Positions 36,749 through 46,590 of a stretch of DNA of 64,000 nucleotides are shown here, piece after piece (position 1 is the stretch's first letter; every line of letters begins with the position of its first letter). The stretch covers positions 1,612,001 to 1,676,000 of the forward strand of contig NZ_CP097322.1 of NCBI RefSeq assembly GCF_023515955.1, read 5' to 3'. Under the pieces are notes generated by a model, which worked only from the letters and a program-made list of their open reading frames with translations, ran no database searches and was not told the DNA's origin. The translations under genes were made by a program, and so were the position numbers. Source of the stretch: Streptomyces sp. RerS4 (lineage in GTDB: Bacteria; Actinomycetota; Actinomycetes; Streptomycetales; Streptomycetaceae).

Positions 36749-38275
36749 ATGACCAGCAGCACCGGCCCCTTCATCGCCGCGATCGACCAGGGCACCACGT
36801 CCTCCCGTTGCATCGTCTTCGACCGCGACGGCCGCATCGTCGCCGTCGACCAGAAGGAGCACGAGCAGATCTTCCCGAAGCCGGGCTGGGTCGAGCACGA
36901 CGCCACCGAGATCTGGACCAACGTCCAGGAGGTCGTCGCCGGCGCCATCGCCAAGGCCGAGATCACGGCCGCCGACGTCAAGGCCGTCGGCATCACCAAC
37001 CAGCGCGAGACCACCGTCCTGTGGGACCGGAACACCGGCGAGCCGGTCCACAACGCGCTGGTCTGGCAGGACACCCGTACCGACGCCCTGTGCAAGGAGC
37101 TCGGTCGCAACGTCGGCCAGGACCGCTTCCGCCGCGAGACCGGCCTGCCGCTGGCGAGCTACTTCGCCGGCCCCAAGGTCCGCTGGCTGCTGGACAACGT
37201 CGAGGGCCTGCGCGAGCGCGCCGAGGCCGGCGACATCCTCTTCGGCACGATGGACTCCTGGGTCATCTGGAACCTCACCGGCGGCGCCCAGGGCGGCGTG
37301 CACGTCACCGACGTCACCAACGCCTCGCGCACCATGCTGATGAACCTGCACACCCTGGCCTGGGACGAGCGCATCGCCGAGTCCATGGAGGTGCCGCTCA
37401 ACGTCCTCCCCGAGATCAGGTCCTCCGCCGAGGTCTACGGCCACGTCAAGGAAGGCGTCCTCGCCGGCGTCCCGGTCGCCTCCGCGCTCGGTGACCAGCA
37501 GGCCGCCCTCTTCGGCCAGACCTGCTTCGCCGAGGGCGAGGCGAAGTCCACCTACGGCACCGGCACGTTCATGCTGATGAACACCGGCGACAAGATCATC
37601 AACTCCTACAGCGGCCTGCTGACCACGGTCGGCTACCAGATCGGCGACGCGAAGCCGGTCTACGCGCTGGAGGGCTCCATCGCCGTCACCGGCTCGCTCG
37701 TCCAGTGGATGCGCGACCAGATGGGCATGATCAAGACCGCCGCCGAGATCGAGACGCTCGCGCTCTCCGTCGAGGACAACGGCGGCGCCTACTTCGTACC
37801 GGCCTTCTCCGGCCTGTTCGCCCCGTACTGGCGCTCCGACGCCCGCGGTGTGATCGCCGGCCTCACCCGGTACGTCACCAAGGCGCACATCGCCCGTGCC
37901 GTCCTGGAGGCCACCGCCTGGCAGACCCGCGAGATCACCGACGCCATGACCAAGGACTCCGGCGTCGAGCTGGCGGCCCTCAAGGTCGACGGTGGTATGA
38001 CCTCCAACAACCTGCTGATGCAGACGCTCTCGGACTTCCTGGACGCCCCGGTGGTGCGCCCGATGGTCGCCGAGACCACCTGTCTCGGCGCCGCCTACGC
38101 CGCCGGCCTGGCCGTCGGCTTCTGGCCCGACACCGACGCCCTGCGCGCCAACTGGCGCCGCGCGGCGGAATGGACCCCGCGGATGCCCGCCGAGCAGCGG
38201 GACCGCGAGTACAAGAACTGGCTCAAGGCCGTAGAGCGGTCCATGGGCTGGATCGACGACGAAGACGCCAGCTGA
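36749..38275 (+). CDS. glpK: Glycerol kinase
   Basis: 508-residue FGGY-family kinase converting glycerol and ATP to glycerol 3-phosphate. N-terminal [20 protein letters not shown] is the phosphate-binding ASKHA motif; [20 protein letters not shown] and [14 protein letters not shown] are typical. The FGGY C-terminal signature shows as [20 protein letters not shown]. Its length matches bacterial GlpK. ATG 36749 follows AGGAG. Lies between glpF and glpD; expression should be induced by glycerol via GylR. Confidence 0.96.
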   Translation: MTSSTGPFIAAIDQGTTSSRCIVFDRDGRIVAVDQKEHEQIFPKPGWVEHDATEIWTNVQEVVAGAIAKAEITAADVKAVGITNQRETTVLWDRNTGEPVHNALVWQDTRTDALCKELGRNVGQDRFRRETGLPLASYFAGPKVRWLLDNVEGLRERAEAGDILFGTMDSWVIWNLTGGAQGGVHVTDVTNASRTMLMNLHTLAWDERIAESMEVPLNVLPEIRSSAEVYGHVKEGVLAGVPVASALGDQQAALFGQTCFAEGEAKSTYGTGTFMLMNTGDKIINSYSGLLTTVGYQIGDAKPVYALEGSIAVTGSLVQWMRDQMGMIKTAAEIETLALSVEDNGGAYFVPAFSGLFAPYWRSDARGVIAGLTRYVTKAHIARAVLEATAWQTREITDAMTKDSGVELAALKVDGGMTSNNLLMQTLSDFLDAPVVRPMVAETTCLGAAYAAGLAVGFWPDTDALRANWRRAAEWTPRMPAEQRDREYKNWLKAVERSMGWIDDEDAS

Positions 38276-38315
38276 CCGCACCGGCTGAGTCAATCGACGA
38301 GGAGCTGAAAGAGAT

Positions 38316-39923
38316 ATGAGCACCCTGCAGAGCGTTCCCGCACTGGGTACGCACCCGACCGCCGGCTCGAACGCGAGCCGCGCCGAGACCCGTGAGCAGC
38401 TGTCGAAGGCCACCTACGACCTGCTCGTCATCGGCGGTGGCATCCTGGGCACCTCCGTGGCCTGGCACGCCGCGCAGTCGGGTCTGCGGGTCGCCATGGT
38501 GGACGCCGGCGACTTCGCCGGCGCCACCTCCTCCGCCTCCTCCAAGCTCGTCCACGGTGGCCTGCGCTACCTGCAGACCGGTGCGGTCAAGCTGGTCGCG
38601 GAGAACCACCACGAGCGCCGGGTACTGGCCAAGGACGTGGCCCCGCACCTGGTCAACCCGCTGACCTTCTACCTGCCCGTGTACAAGGGCGGTCCGGTCG
38701 GCGCGGCGAAGCTGGGCGCGGGCGTGTTCGCGTACTCGGCGCTCTCGGCCTTCGGCGACGGCATGGGCAAGGTCATCTCGCCCGCCCGCGCCGCGGCCGA
38801 CAACCCGGGTCTGAAGACGGACAACCTGAAGGCCGTCGCCGTCTACTACGACCACCAGATGAACGACTCGCGCGTGGCCGTCATGACGGTCCGCGCCGCG
38901 GTCGAGTCGGGTGCGGTCGTCCTCAACCACGCCGAGGTCACCGGCCTGCGCATGACGCGCGGCCGGGTCAGCGGCGCCGAGCTGAAGGACCGCCTCGACG
39001 GCACCGAGTTCGGTGTCGACGCGCGCGTCGTGCTCAACGCCACCGGCCCGTGGGTGGACCACCTGCGGCGCATGGAAGACAAGCACGCGATGCCGTCGAT
39101 CCGCCTCTCCAAGGGCGCGCACATCGTCATGAAGCGCAAGTCGCCTTGGAAGGCCGCCATGGCCACCCCGATCGACAAGTACCGCATCACCTTCGCCCTG
39201 CCGTGGGAGGACCAGCTCCTGCTCGGCACGACCGACGAGGTCTACGAGGGCGACCCGGCGGACGTGCGCGCCACCGAGTCGGACATCCAGCAGATCCTCG
39301 ACGAGGCGGCGTTCTCGGTGAAGGACGCGGACCTGGACCGCTCGCTGATGACGTACGCCTTCGCGGGCCTGCGGGTGCTGCCCGGCGGCCCCGGCGGCGT
39401 CGAGAAGGCCAAGCGCGAGACGGTGGTCTCCGAGGGCGCGGGCGGCATGCTGTCGGTCGCCGGCGGCAAGTGGACGACGTACCGTCACATCGGCCGTGTC
39501 GTCATGGACAAGCTGGCCAAGCTCCCCGGCAGCCCGCTGACCGAGGACATGGAGCCGGTGAAGTCCCTGGTGCGCCGGATCGCGCTGCCCGGTGTCGCCA
39601 ACCCGAACGCGGTGGCGCACCGTCTGCTGGTGGACCGCGACCCGGGTGCCCGTATGGATCCGCTGACGGCCCGTCACCTGGCCTCGCACTACGGCTCGCT
39701 GGCCTTCGACGTCGCGCGCCTGGCGAACGAGGACGCGGCGCTGGCCGAGCGCATCCACCCGGACGGTCCGGAGATCTGGGCGCAGGTCGCCTACGCCCGT
39801 GACTTCGAGTGGGCCGAGACCGTCGACGACGTGCTGCGTCGCCGTACGACGGTGACGGTCCGCGGCCTGGACGACGAGGCCGTTCGGGCCCGTGTCGAGG
39901 AGATGCTGGGCGGCAAGGCATAG
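38316..39923 (+). CDS. glpD: Aerobic glycerol-3-phosphate dehydrogenase
   Basis: 535-residue FAD enzyme oxidising glycerol 3-phosphate to dihydroxyacetone phosphate and passing electrons to the quinone pool. FAD motif DLLVIGGGILGTSVAWHAA, then ATSSASSKLVHGGLRYLQTG, the GlpD substrate/FAD region; GKWTTYRHIGRVVMDKLAK near the C-terminal third completes FAD binding. A C-terminal helical domain (LASHYGSLAFDVARL) follows. GAGGAG precedes ATG 38316, 40 bases after glpK. Ends the glpFKD operon with a strong terminator. Confidence 0.96.
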   Translation: MSTLQSVPALGTHPTAGSNASRAETREQLSKATYDLLVIGGGILGTSVAWHAAQSGLRVAMVDAGDFAGATSSASSKLVHGGLRYLQTGAVKLVAENHHERRVLAKDVAPHLVNPLTFYLPVYKGGPVGAAKLGAGVFAYSALSAFGDGMGKVISPARAAADNPGLKTDNLKAVAVYYDHQMNDSRVAVMTVRAAVESGAVVLNHAEVTGLRMTRGRVSGAELKDRLDGTEFGVDARVVLNATGPWVDHLRRMEDKHAMPSIRLSKGAHIVMKRKSPWKAAMATPIDKYRITFALPWEDQLLLGTTDEVYEGDPADVRATESDIQQILDEAAFSVKDADLDRSLMTYAFAGLRVLPGGPGGVEKAKRETVVSEGAGGMLSVAGGKWTTYRHIGRVVMDKLAKLPGSPLTEDMEPVKSLVRRIALPGVANPNAVAHRLLVDRDPGARMDPLTARHLASHYGSLAFDVARLANEDAALAERIHPDGPEIWAQVAYARDFEWAETVDDVLRRRTTVTVRGLDDEAVRARVEEMLGGKA

Positions 39924-39941
39924 CCGTCACGCAGGTGGGGA

Positions 39942-39973
39942 AGAGGGGCGGTTCCGAGGGGAACCGCCCCTCT
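39942..39973 (+). terminator. Terminator after glpD
   Basis: AGAGGGGCGGTTCC / GGAACCGCCCCTCT, a 14-bp perfect stem with a 4-base loop, 18 bases after the glpD stop; TGTCGT follows. Confidence 0.85.
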
Positions 39974-40050
39974 GTCGTGGGCTGTGGCCCGCGCGCCCCC
40001 AAGGCTTAGGCTGGCCCTTGTACACAAGGGAACTTCGGAAGGAGACCTGG

Positions 40051-41115
40051 GTGATCGAGCTTGAGGGCGTGCCCGAGCTGATCGACCCGGTCATGGTGGC
40101 CGCGTTCGAGGGCTGGAACGACGCGGGTGACGCCGCCTCCGGTGCGGTGGCGCACCTGGACCGGGAGTGGAAGGGCGAGGTCTTCGCGGCGCTGGACGCC
40201 GAGGACTACTACGACTTCCAGGTCAACCGGCCGACGGTGTGGCTGGACAACGGGGTCAGGAAGATCACCTGGCCGACGACGCGGCTTTCGGTGGTCCGGA
40301 TCGGCGGCGCGAAACCGCGCGACCTGGTGCTCGTACGGGGCATCGAGCCGTCCATGCGCTGGCGCTCGTTCTGCAACGAACTGCTGGGCTTCGCGCACGA
40401 GCTGGGCGTGGAGATGGTCGTCATCCTCGGCGCGCTGCTCGGGGACACCCCGCACACCCGGCCGGTGCCGGTGAGCGGGGTCACCTCGGACGCGGACCTG
40501 GCGCGGACGATGGACCTGGAGGAGACGAAGTACGAGGGCCCGACGGGGATCGTGGGCGTGCTCCAGGAGGCGTGTACGCACGCGGGCGTCCCGGCGGTGT
40601 CGCTGTGGGCGGCGGTGCCGCACTACGTGTCGCAGCCGCCGAACCCGAAGGCGACGTTGGCGCTGCTGAACCGGCTGGAGGACCTGATCGACATCAGGAT
40701 CCCGCTGGGCGAGCTGCCGGAGGACGCGCGGGCCTGGCAGCTGGGCGTGGACCAGCTGGCCGCCGAGGACAGCGAGGTCGCCGAGTACGTCCAGACGCTG
40801 GAGGAGGCCCGGGACACGGCGGACCTGCCGGAGGCCTCGGGTGACGCGATCGCCCGGGAGTTCGAACGCTACCTGCGCCGCCGGGACCCGTCCGCGACCG
40901 CCGAGCCCGGTGACGGATCGTACCTGCGCGACACGTCGAGCGGGCTCACGCGCCCGCCGAAGCGCAAGCCGGACGCCTCCGGATCGGGCGCGGGCGCCGG
41001 CACGGGCACCGAGACCGGATCCGGCTCCGGCTCCGGCTCCGGGGAGGAGTCGCAGCCGCCGGCGGCGGGCCCGGCGGAGGAGGAGCCGGGGGGCGACGCC
41101 CCGCAGACCCCTTAG
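40051..41115 (+). CDS. parJ: PAC2-family protein, ParJ orthologue (ParA-associated)
   Basis: 354-residue PAC2-family protein. Core: VIELEGVPELIDPVMVAAFE, GWNDAGDAASGAVAHLDREW, LVLVRGIEPSMRWRSFCNEL and VEMVVILGALLGDTPHTRPV. In S. coelicolor the gene between glpD and mshC is parJ, whose product binds the segregation ATPase ParA and controls its polymerisation during sporulation septation. Orthology rests on neighbours and the PAC2 domain. The C-terminal 55 residues are a Ser/Gly/Glu low-complexity tail. GTG 40051 follows GGAAGGAG. Role in this organism inferred. Confidence 0.85.
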   Translation: MIELEGVPELIDPVMVAAFEGWNDAGDAASGAVAHLDREWKGEVFAALDAEDYYDFQVNRPTVWLDNGVRKITWPTTRLSVVRIGGAKPRDLVLVRGIEPSMRWRSFCNELLGFAHELGVEMVVILGALLGDTPHTRPVPVSGVTSDADLARTMDLEETKYEGPTGIVGVLQEACTHAGVPAVSLWAAVPHYVSQPPNPKATLALLNRLEDLIDIRIPLGELPEDARAWQLGVDQLAAEDSEVAEYVQTLEEARDTADLPEASGDAIAREFERYLRRRDPSATAEPGDGSYLRDTSSGLTRPPKRKPDASGSGAGAGTGTETGSGSGSGSGEESQPPAAGPAEEEPGGDAPQTP

Positions 41116-41134
41116 GCGTAGGCCCGACAGACGG

Positions 41135-41171
41135 ACGCCGGCGGGGCTGGATCATCCAGCCCCGCCGGCGT
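41135..41171. terminator. Bidirectional terminator between parJ and mshC
   Basis: ACGCCGGCGGGGCTGGA pairs perfectly with TCCAGCCCCGCCGGCGT (17 bp) with a 3-base loop, between convergent stops. Confidence 0.85.
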
Positions 41172-41190
41172 TTCCGTGTCGTGCGGGTGG

Positions 41191-42420
41191 CTACAGGGCC
41201 ACGCCGAGCAGCGCGTCGACCGTACGGGAGACCAGGCCGGGGGCCGATTCGTCGTCCCCGCCGGAGGCGAGCTGGAGCTCGACCCAGCGGTCCACGGCCG
41301 CCAGCGCCGCCGGGGCGTCCAGGTCGCGGGCGAGGGCCTCGCGGACCTCCTCGACCAGGGCGTCCGCCGGGAGCCCGTCCGGGCGGGAGACGGCCGCGCG
41401 CCAGCGCTCCAGGCGGGCCACGGCCTCCTCCAGGACGGAGTCCGTCCACTCCCAGTCGGCGCGGTAGTGGTGCGCCAGCAGGGCCAGGCGGATGGCCGCC
41501 GGGTCGACGCCGGAGCGGCGCAGCGCGGACACGAAGACCAGGTTGCCCTTGGACTTCGACATCTTCTCGCCGTTCAGCGCGACCATGCCCGCGTGGACGT
41601 AGGCCTTGGCCATGGGGAACTCGCCGGTCAGGGCCTGCGCGTGCGAGGCGCCCATCTCGTGGTGCGGGAAGGCCAGGTCGGAGCCGCCGCCCTGGATGTC
41701 GAAGCCCATGCCCAGGTGGTCCAGGGCGATGGCCACGCACTCGATGTGCCAGCCCGGCCGGCCGCGGCCCAGGGAGGCCCCGTCCCAGCTGGGCTCGCCG
41801 GGACGCGCCGCCATCCACAGCATCGGGTCGAGCGGGTTCTTCTTGCCCGGACGGTCCGGGTCGCCGCCGCGCTCCGCGGACAGCAGCCGCATCGCCTGGA
41901 CGTCGAGGTGGGAGACCCCGCCGAAGTGCGGGTCCGACTCCACGGAGAAGTAGACGTCGCCGTCGAGCTCGTACGCGGCGCCCGCGTCCCGCAGCCGTTC
42001 GACCAGCGGCACGATGCCGGGTATGGCCTCGACGGCTCCGATGTAGTGCTGCGGAGGCAGCATCCGCAGGGCGGTCATGTCCTCGCGGAAGAGGGCCGTC
42101 TCGCGCTCGGCGAGCGCGGTCCAGTCGTGTCCGTCGCGCTGCGCCCGCACCAGCAGGGGATCGTCGACGTCGGTGACGTTCTGGACGTAGTGGACCTGCC
42201 GCTTGTTGTCGAGCCACACGCGCTGCACGAGGTCGAACGCGTTGTAGGTCGCCGCGTGACCGATGTGGGTCGCGTCGTACGGGGTGATGCCACAGACGTA
42301 GAGGCGGGCGACGGGACCGGGGTCGAGGGTGATCGTCCCCCGGGTCGCGGTGTCGTGGATCTGGAGGTCGCGGCCCTTGCCGGGCAGGGCGGGGACCTCA
42401 GAAGCGGGCCAGGCATGCAT
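41191..42420 (-). CDS. mshC: Mycothiol ligase MshC (cysteine:GlcN-Ins ligase)
   Basis: 409-residue homologue of cysteinyl-tRNA synthetase that joins cysteine to 1-O-glucosaminyl-inositol, the third step of mycothiol synthesis. HIGH-like motif in [16 protein letters not shown], zinc Cys in VCGITPY, and KMSKS motif [15 protein letters not shown]. It is shorter than CysS and has no anticodon-binding C-terminus; C-terminal region ends [22 protein letters not shown] 42420. Next to parJ and to the kinase-like trio, a neighbourhood conserved in actinobacteria. Confidence 0.95.
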   Translation of the reverse strand: MHAWPASEVPALPGKGRDLQIHDTATRGTITLDPGPVARLYVCGITPYDATHIGHAATYNAFDLVQRVWLDNKRQVHYVQNVTDVDDPLLVRAQRDGHDWTALAERETALFREDMTALRMLPPQHYIGAVEAIPGIVPLVERLRDAGAAYELDGDVYFSVESDPHFGGVSHLDVQAMRLLSAERGGDPDRPGKKNPLDPMLWMAARPGEPSWDGASLGRGRPGWHIECVAIALDHLGMGFDIQGGGSDLAFPHHEMGASHAQALTGEFPMAKAYVHAGMVALNGEKMSKSKGNLVFVSALRRSGVDPAAIRLALLAHHYRADWEWTDSVLEEAVARLERWRAAVSRPDGLPADALVEEVREALARDLDAPAALAAVDRWVELQLASGGDDESAPGLVSRTVDALLGVAL

Positions 42421-42530
42421 GCATCGAGCCTAACCGGACGGGTGTTCCGGAAACGAACCGGACCAGCACTGTTGGCCGGATCGGCACTCTTGCGATCCGG
42501 CCGGATCTATGCGTTCGACGTTCGGCCCGG

Positions 42531-43373
42531 TCAGACCGGTGGCCAAGGGATCGCCGGCCACTGTCCCGAGGGTTTCGGATGCGTCCCCGTACGCAGCATC
42601 AGCGCCACTCGAGCGCGTACGGCGTCCAGTTCCACGGGCGTGATCAGTTCGGCCAGCCGGGTGGCGAGCGGGGCCGGCGGGGTCAGCTGCGCCTCCAGGG
42701 AGGCCAGGACCGAGCGCGCCTCGTCGGTGAGCGGCTCCCCCGCCCAGCCCCACAGCAGGGTGCGCAGCTTGTCCTCGGTGTGGAAGGTCACGCCGTGGTC
42801 GATGCCGTAGAGCCTGCCGTCGGGCGCGGGCAGCAGGTGCCCGCCCTTGCGGTCGCCGTTGTTGATCACGGCGTCCAGTACGGCCATGCGGCGCAGCCGG
42901 GGGTCGTCGGCGTGCACGAGCAGGGCCGTGCGCCCCTCGCCGACCTCGGCGAACGCGACCGGTTTCCACCCCTCCCCCGCCTCCTCGCCCTCGATCAGCG
43001 CGAGCAGGCCGTCCTCCGGGGATTCTCCGGCGTCGATCCAGTGTTGGACCATGCCCTCCCCGTACGGGCCGTCGCGCAGCACCGTCGTGGGGACGAGGCC
43101 CCAGCCGGTGGCCTCGGAGACCAGGTAGGCGGCGCGCTCGCGCCGGGCGAGATTGCCGTCGGGGAAGTCCCACAGCGGGCGCTCGCCCTTGACGGGCTTG
43201 TAGACGCACTCGGCGCTGCGGCCGTCGTAGGCCACCGTGCAGAGCAGGACGGCGTTCGACGCCTCGGCGATGCGGCCGCGGACCGTCAGCTCACCTCGGG
43301 TGAGCAGCTCCTCCATGGGGTTCGGGGTCACGGCGCTCACACCTGGCGCCGGTACCCGTTCTGACGCGGACAC
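42531..43373 (-). CDS. SCO1664-family protein with phosphatidylinositol-kinase-like fold
   Basis: 280-residue protein. ATP-site features: Lys in CVYKPVKGERPLWDFPDG (K59), Glu in LARRERAAYLV, catalytic loop MAVLDAVINNGDRKGGHLL (about 168-181), and metal-binding GIDHGVTFHTE (D192). These correspond to PI3/4-kinase-like enzymes, so a kinase is likely; substrate unknown. GTG 43373 follows GAGGG and lies 37 bases inside the DUF3090 gene, so the two are translationally coupled. Together with DUF3090 and the histidine phosphatase it forms a three-gene set conserved across Actinobacteria. Confidence 0.85.
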   Translation of the reverse strand: MSASERVPAPGVSAVTPNPMEELLTRGELTVRGRIAEASNAVLLCTVAYDGRSAECVYKPVKGERPLWDFPDGNLARRERAAYLVSEATGWGLVPTTVLRDGPYGEGMVQHWIDAGESPEDGLLALIEGEEAGEGWKPVAFAEVGEGRTALLVHADDPRLRRMAVLDAVINNGDRKGGHLLPAPDGRLYGIDHGVTFHTEDKLRTLLWGWAGEPLTDEARSVLASLEAQLTPPAPLATRLAELITPVELDAVRARVALMLRTGTHPKPSGQWPAIPWPPV

Positions 43374-43927
43374 ACGTGTCCCTCCGGGTCGAGCGGCAGG
43401 CTGCACAGCGGGCACGGCGGGCGGCCGGCGTTGACCACGTCCAGGGCCCGCTTGGCGAAGGCGCGGGCCTGCGCGCCGGACAGCCGCACCCGCAGCATGG
43501 GCGGGCCGTTCTCCTCGTCCTGGAGCAGGCGTTCCTCCGCCTCGGCCAGATCCTCTTCCGAGTCGGCGTCGAGTTCGACGAGGGCCTGCGCCTCGACGAT
43601 CATGCGCTGTTCCTCGCCGTCCCAGGCGAGCGCCATGGTGCCGACGCGGAACTCCTCCTCGACGGGGACGTCGAGCGGGTCGGTGTCGGCGGACTCGGTG
43701 GAGGCGACGGCGGGGACGGGGGCGTTGCCCCCGGTGCGGCGCACGACCTCGTCCAGCAGCTCGTCCATCCGCTCGGCCAGGGCCGCGACCTGCGTCTTCT
43801 CCAGGGAGACGCTGGTGACGCGGGCACCGGCGGACGCCTGGAGGAAGAACGTACGGCGTCCAGGCAGACCGACCGTGCCGGCCACGAAGCGGTCCGGCGG
43901 GTCGTAAAGGAACACCTGACGGGGCAC
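43337..43927 (-). CDS. DUF3090-family protein with C-terminal zinc knuckle
   Basis: 196-residue protein of the SCO1665 family. N-terminal VPRQVFLYDPPDRFVAGTVG and FFLQASAGARVTSVSLEKTQ define it. The C-terminus shows CPLCSLPLDPEGHVCPRQNG, a CxxC plus HxC pattern that may bind zinc. GTG 43927 follows GGAG. Its 3' end overlaps the kinase-like gene by 37 bases and its 5' end lies 107 bases after the phosphatase stop. Function unknown; with kinase and phosphatase neighbours it could be their target or an adaptor, which is inference. Confidence 0.87.
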   Translation of the reverse strand: MPRQVFLYDPPDRFVAGTVGLPGRRTFFLQASAGARVTSVSLEKTQVAALAERMDELLDEVVRRTGGNAPVPAVASTESADTDPLDVPVEEEFRVGTMALAWDGEEQRMIVEAQALVELDADSEEDLAEAEERLLQDEENGPPMLRVRLSGAQARAFAKRALDVVNAGRPPCPLCSLPLDPEGHVCPRQNGYRRQV

Positions 43928-44034
43928 GTCCAGTCTCCAAAGTCTTCTGAGGCGGGATGGGGTGGAACAGGGGTCTGGCGAAGTGGCGGGGCCGTGCTCT
44001 TGTGTTGGCCCTGCCACCCTACTGCGCCGTTCGA

Positions 44035-44742
44035 TCAGGCCGCGCCCGCGCCGCCGCCCACGACGGCGTTGCCGCCGCGCTCGGCCTCGGACTCGGCGCT
44101 CGGCGCCGGCCGGGGGGCGAGGCCGGCGAGGTCGCCGGTGTCGCCGAGGCGCAGCAGGAAGGGACGGGTGGGGGTGTAGCGGATGGCGGTGACCGAGCAG
44201 GGATCGACGTGGACGCGCTGGAAGAGGTCGAGGTGCATCCCGAGCGCGTCGGCGACCAGGGACTTGATGATGTCGCCGTGGGAGCACACGAGGAAGACGG
44301 CGTCGGCGCCGTGCTCCTCCTCGACGCGGGTGTTCCACTCGCGTACGGCGTCCACGGCGCGCGCCTGCATGGCGCGCATGGACTCGCCGCCGGGGAAGGC
44401 GGCGGCCGAGGGGTGCTGCTGGACGATCCGCATGAGGGGCTCGTCGGCGAGTTCGGAGAGCTTGCGGCCCGACCAGTCGCCGTAGTGGCATTCGCCGATC
44501 CGCTCGTCGGTGTGCTCCTCCAGCCCCGGGCGGGCGGCGAGCAGCGGGGCGAGGGTCTCCCGGCAGCGCTGGAGCGGGCTGGTGACGACGGCCGCGAGGG
44601 GGATGCCCTCCAGGCGCGCGGGCAGGGCGGCGGCCTGTTCGGCGCCGCGTTCGTCAAGGGCTACTCCCGGCGTCCAGCCGGCGAGCAGACCCGCGGTGTT
44701 GGCGGTGGACCGCCCGTGTCGTACGAGGATCAGCGTGGCCAT
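44035..44742 (-). CDS. Histidine phosphatase family protein (MSMEG_4193-like)
   Basis: 235-residue phosphoglycerate-mutase-like phosphatase. Catalytic RHG in TLILVRHGRSTANTAGLL with the phospho-accepting His, second Arg in VVTSPLQRCRETLAP, Glu in ERIGECHYGDWSGRKL, second His in VFLVCSHGDIIKSLVADALG. Belongs to a subgroup linked to the SCO1664/DUF3090 pair. First gene of the trio in transcription order. Its start faces the corA gene across only 63 bases, so the promoters overlap. Substrate unknown. Confidence 0.9.
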   Translation of the reverse strand: MATLILVRHGRSTANTAGLLAGWTPGVALDERGAEQAAALPARLEGIPLAAVVTSPLQRCRETLAPLLAARPGLEEHTDERIGECHYGDWSGRKLSELADEPLMRIVQQHPSAAAFPGGESMRAMQARAVDAVREWNTRVEEEHGADAVFLVCSHGDIIKSLVADALGMHLDLFQRVHVDPCSVTAIRYTPTRPFLLRLGDTGDLAGLAPRPAPSAESEAERGGNAVVGGGAGAA

Positions 44743-44805
44743 GGCCTCACCCTATGCGGTGGCGGCGACGTGCGGACCGGGCCGGCTCGGGGGAGAATGC
44801 CCCGC

Positions 44806-45789
44806 GTGATTGTCGACTGCGCGATGTACCGGGACGGCCGCCGCTCGCCGGCGCCCGACGACTTCTCGGACGCCCTCGACGAGGCGCGCGCCAGTGGTGA
44901 CGCCTTCGTCTGGATCGGGATGCACGAGCCGACGGCCGCGGAGTTCGACCACGTGAGCCGCGAGTTCGGGCTGCACGCGCTGGCGGTCGAGGACGCGCTG
45001 ACGGCCCACCAGCGGCCCAAGCTGGAGGTCTACGACGATTCGCTGTTCGTCGTCCTGAAGCCGGTGGTCTACGACGAGGCGTCGGACACCGTCACCGCGA
45101 ACGAGCTGATGGTCTTCGTGGGCGACTCCTTCGTGGTGACCGTCCGGCACGGCGAGGGGGCCGCGCTCGCCGCCGTACGCCGGCGCCTGGAGCAGGAGCC
45201 GGAGGTGCTGCGGCACGGGCCCACGGCGGTGCTGTACGCGGTGTCCGACGCGGTCGTGGACCACTACATCGAGGTGGCGGCCGAGCTCCAGGGCGACCTG
45301 GAGGAGCTGGAGGCGGAGGTCTTCGCGCCGACCGCCTCGGACTCCAAGAACACGGCCGCGCGCATCTACACGGCGAAGCGCCAGGTGCTGGAGTTCCGCC
45401 GGGCCACCAGCCCGCTGCTCCAGCCGATGGACCGACTGGCCTTCGGGCAGGTGCCGTTCGTGCACGAGCACTCCCAGCCCTTCTTCCGCGACGTCGCCGA
45501 CCACCTGACCAAGGCGAACGAGTACATCGAGGGCCTGGACCGGCTGCTGTCGGACGCGTTGGCCGCGCACCTGGCGCAGATGGGCGTGCGGCAGAACGAC
45601 GACATGCGCAAGATCTCCGCCTGGGCGGCCATGGCCGCCGTCCCGACGATGGTCGCCGGCATCTACGGGATGAACTTCGAGCACATGCCGGAGCTGACCT
45701 GGAGCTGGGGCTACCCGGCGGTGGTGGTGCTGATGGTGGTCGTCTGTCTGAGCCTGCACCGGATGTTCAAGCGCCGCGGCTGGCTCTGA
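44806..45789 (+). CDS. corA: CorA-family magnesium/divalent cation transporter
   Basis: 327 residues: large N-terminal cytoplasmic domain with the long helix LEELEAEVFAPTASDSKNTA, then two C-terminal membrane helices and the selectivity signature YGMNFEHMPELTW (GMN). Forms a pentamer in the membrane. GTG 44806 (VIVDCAMYRDG) fits relatives and lies 10 bases after GGGGGAG; ATG 44797 is an alternative. Divergent from the phosphatase and conserved beside the kinase/phosphatase trio. Confidence 0.92.
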   Translation: MIVDCAMYRDGRRSPAPDDFSDALDEARASGDAFVWIGMHEPTAAEFDHVSREFGLHALAVEDALTAHQRPKLEVYDDSLFVVLKPVVYDEASDTVTANELMVFVGDSFVVTVRHGEGAALAAVRRRLEQEPEVLRHGPTAVLYAVSDAVVDHYIEVAAELQGDLEELEAEVFAPTASDSKNTAARIYTAKRQVLEFRRATSPLLQPMDRLAFGQVPFVHEHSQPFFRDVADHLTKANEYIEGLDRLLSDALAAHLAQMGVRQNDDMRKISAWAAMAAVPTMVAGIYGMNFEHMPELTWSWGYPAVVVLMVVVCLSLHRMFKRRGWL

Positions 45790-45801
45790 GGGCTTCGCCC
45801 G

Positions 45802-46590
45802 CTACGCGAACCCGTGCGCGGTGGTGGGGCGGCCGCCCAGGGCGTCCCTGCGCTCGGGCGGGCGCAGGCGGACCATGCGGTGCCAGCCGCCGAAGCGCTC
45901 GTACGCGTACATTCCGCGGATGCCGGCGGCCAGCGCGGCGGCCTTGGGCGCGGGCCAGCGCAGCAGCCGGCCCATGTGGTCCATGACGGCGAGGCTGACG
46001 TCGCGGTAGACGGCGATCTCGGCGAGGGCGCTCTGGCGCAGGACCCGCTGGATGGTCCGGCCGTGTCCCCGGCGGGCCAGGCGCAGCAGCTCCTCGTGGC
46101 AGTAGGCGAGGTGGTTGTCCTCGTCGTCGCTGATCATGCGGATGGCCTTGCCGAGTTCCGGGTCGTCGCCGAAGTGGCGTACGAGCATGATCATCTCCTC
46201 GGCGGCGCGCTGCTCGGTGACCCGGCTGTGCGCGAGGTAGACGACGATGTCCTCCTCGCTCAGCGGCTCCTCGCGGCGCAGTTTGTCGTGCGCGAGGCCG
46301 ATGCCGCGGCGTTCGAGCAGCATCGTGTAGTCGGTCTCGGGCGGCACGGGGACGGCGGGCAGACCGCGCTTGCGCAGCAGGGCCTGGAAGATGCGACCGT
46401 GCTTGTCCTCGTCGGCGCCGTGTCGGGTGATCTTGGGCGCGAGCTCGCGCATGCCCTCGGGGACCAGGGCGGCGATGCGGGCGTTCTCCCAGCCGCCCTG
46501 CGACTCCCCGTTGGCGGCGATGGAGCAGAACAGCTGGAAGGAGTCGTCGTGGTCGACGATCTCCCGGAACAGGCTGCGGGCAGAGAGCAT
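45802..46590 (-). CDS. Ferritin-like domain protein (di-iron helical bundle)
   Basis: 262-residue protein with repeated ExxH-like ligands: ADEDKHGRIFQALL, VTEQRAAEEMIMLV and DDEDNHLAYCHEELLRLA. The helical pattern matches the ferritin-like fold, so it may bind iron, either as an oxidase/hydroxylase or for storage. ATG 46590 (MLSARSLFREIVDHDDSFQL) is chosen; the upstream frame is proline/arginine-rich and unconserved. It converges with corA, 12 bases between stops. Exact activity unknown. Confidence 0.85.
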   Translation of the reverse strand: MLSARSLFREIVDHDDSFQLFCSIAANGESQGGWENARIAALVPEGMRELAPKITRHGADEDKHGRIFQALLRKRGLPAVPVPPETDYTMLLERRGIGLAHDKLRREEPLSEEDIVVYLAHSRVTEQRAAEEMIMLVRHFGDDPELGKAIRMISDDEDNHLAYCHEELLRLARRGHGRTIQRVLRQSALAEIAVYRDVSLAVMDHMGRLLRWPAPKAAALAAGIRGMYAYERFGGWHRMVRLRPPERRDALGGRPTTAHGFA

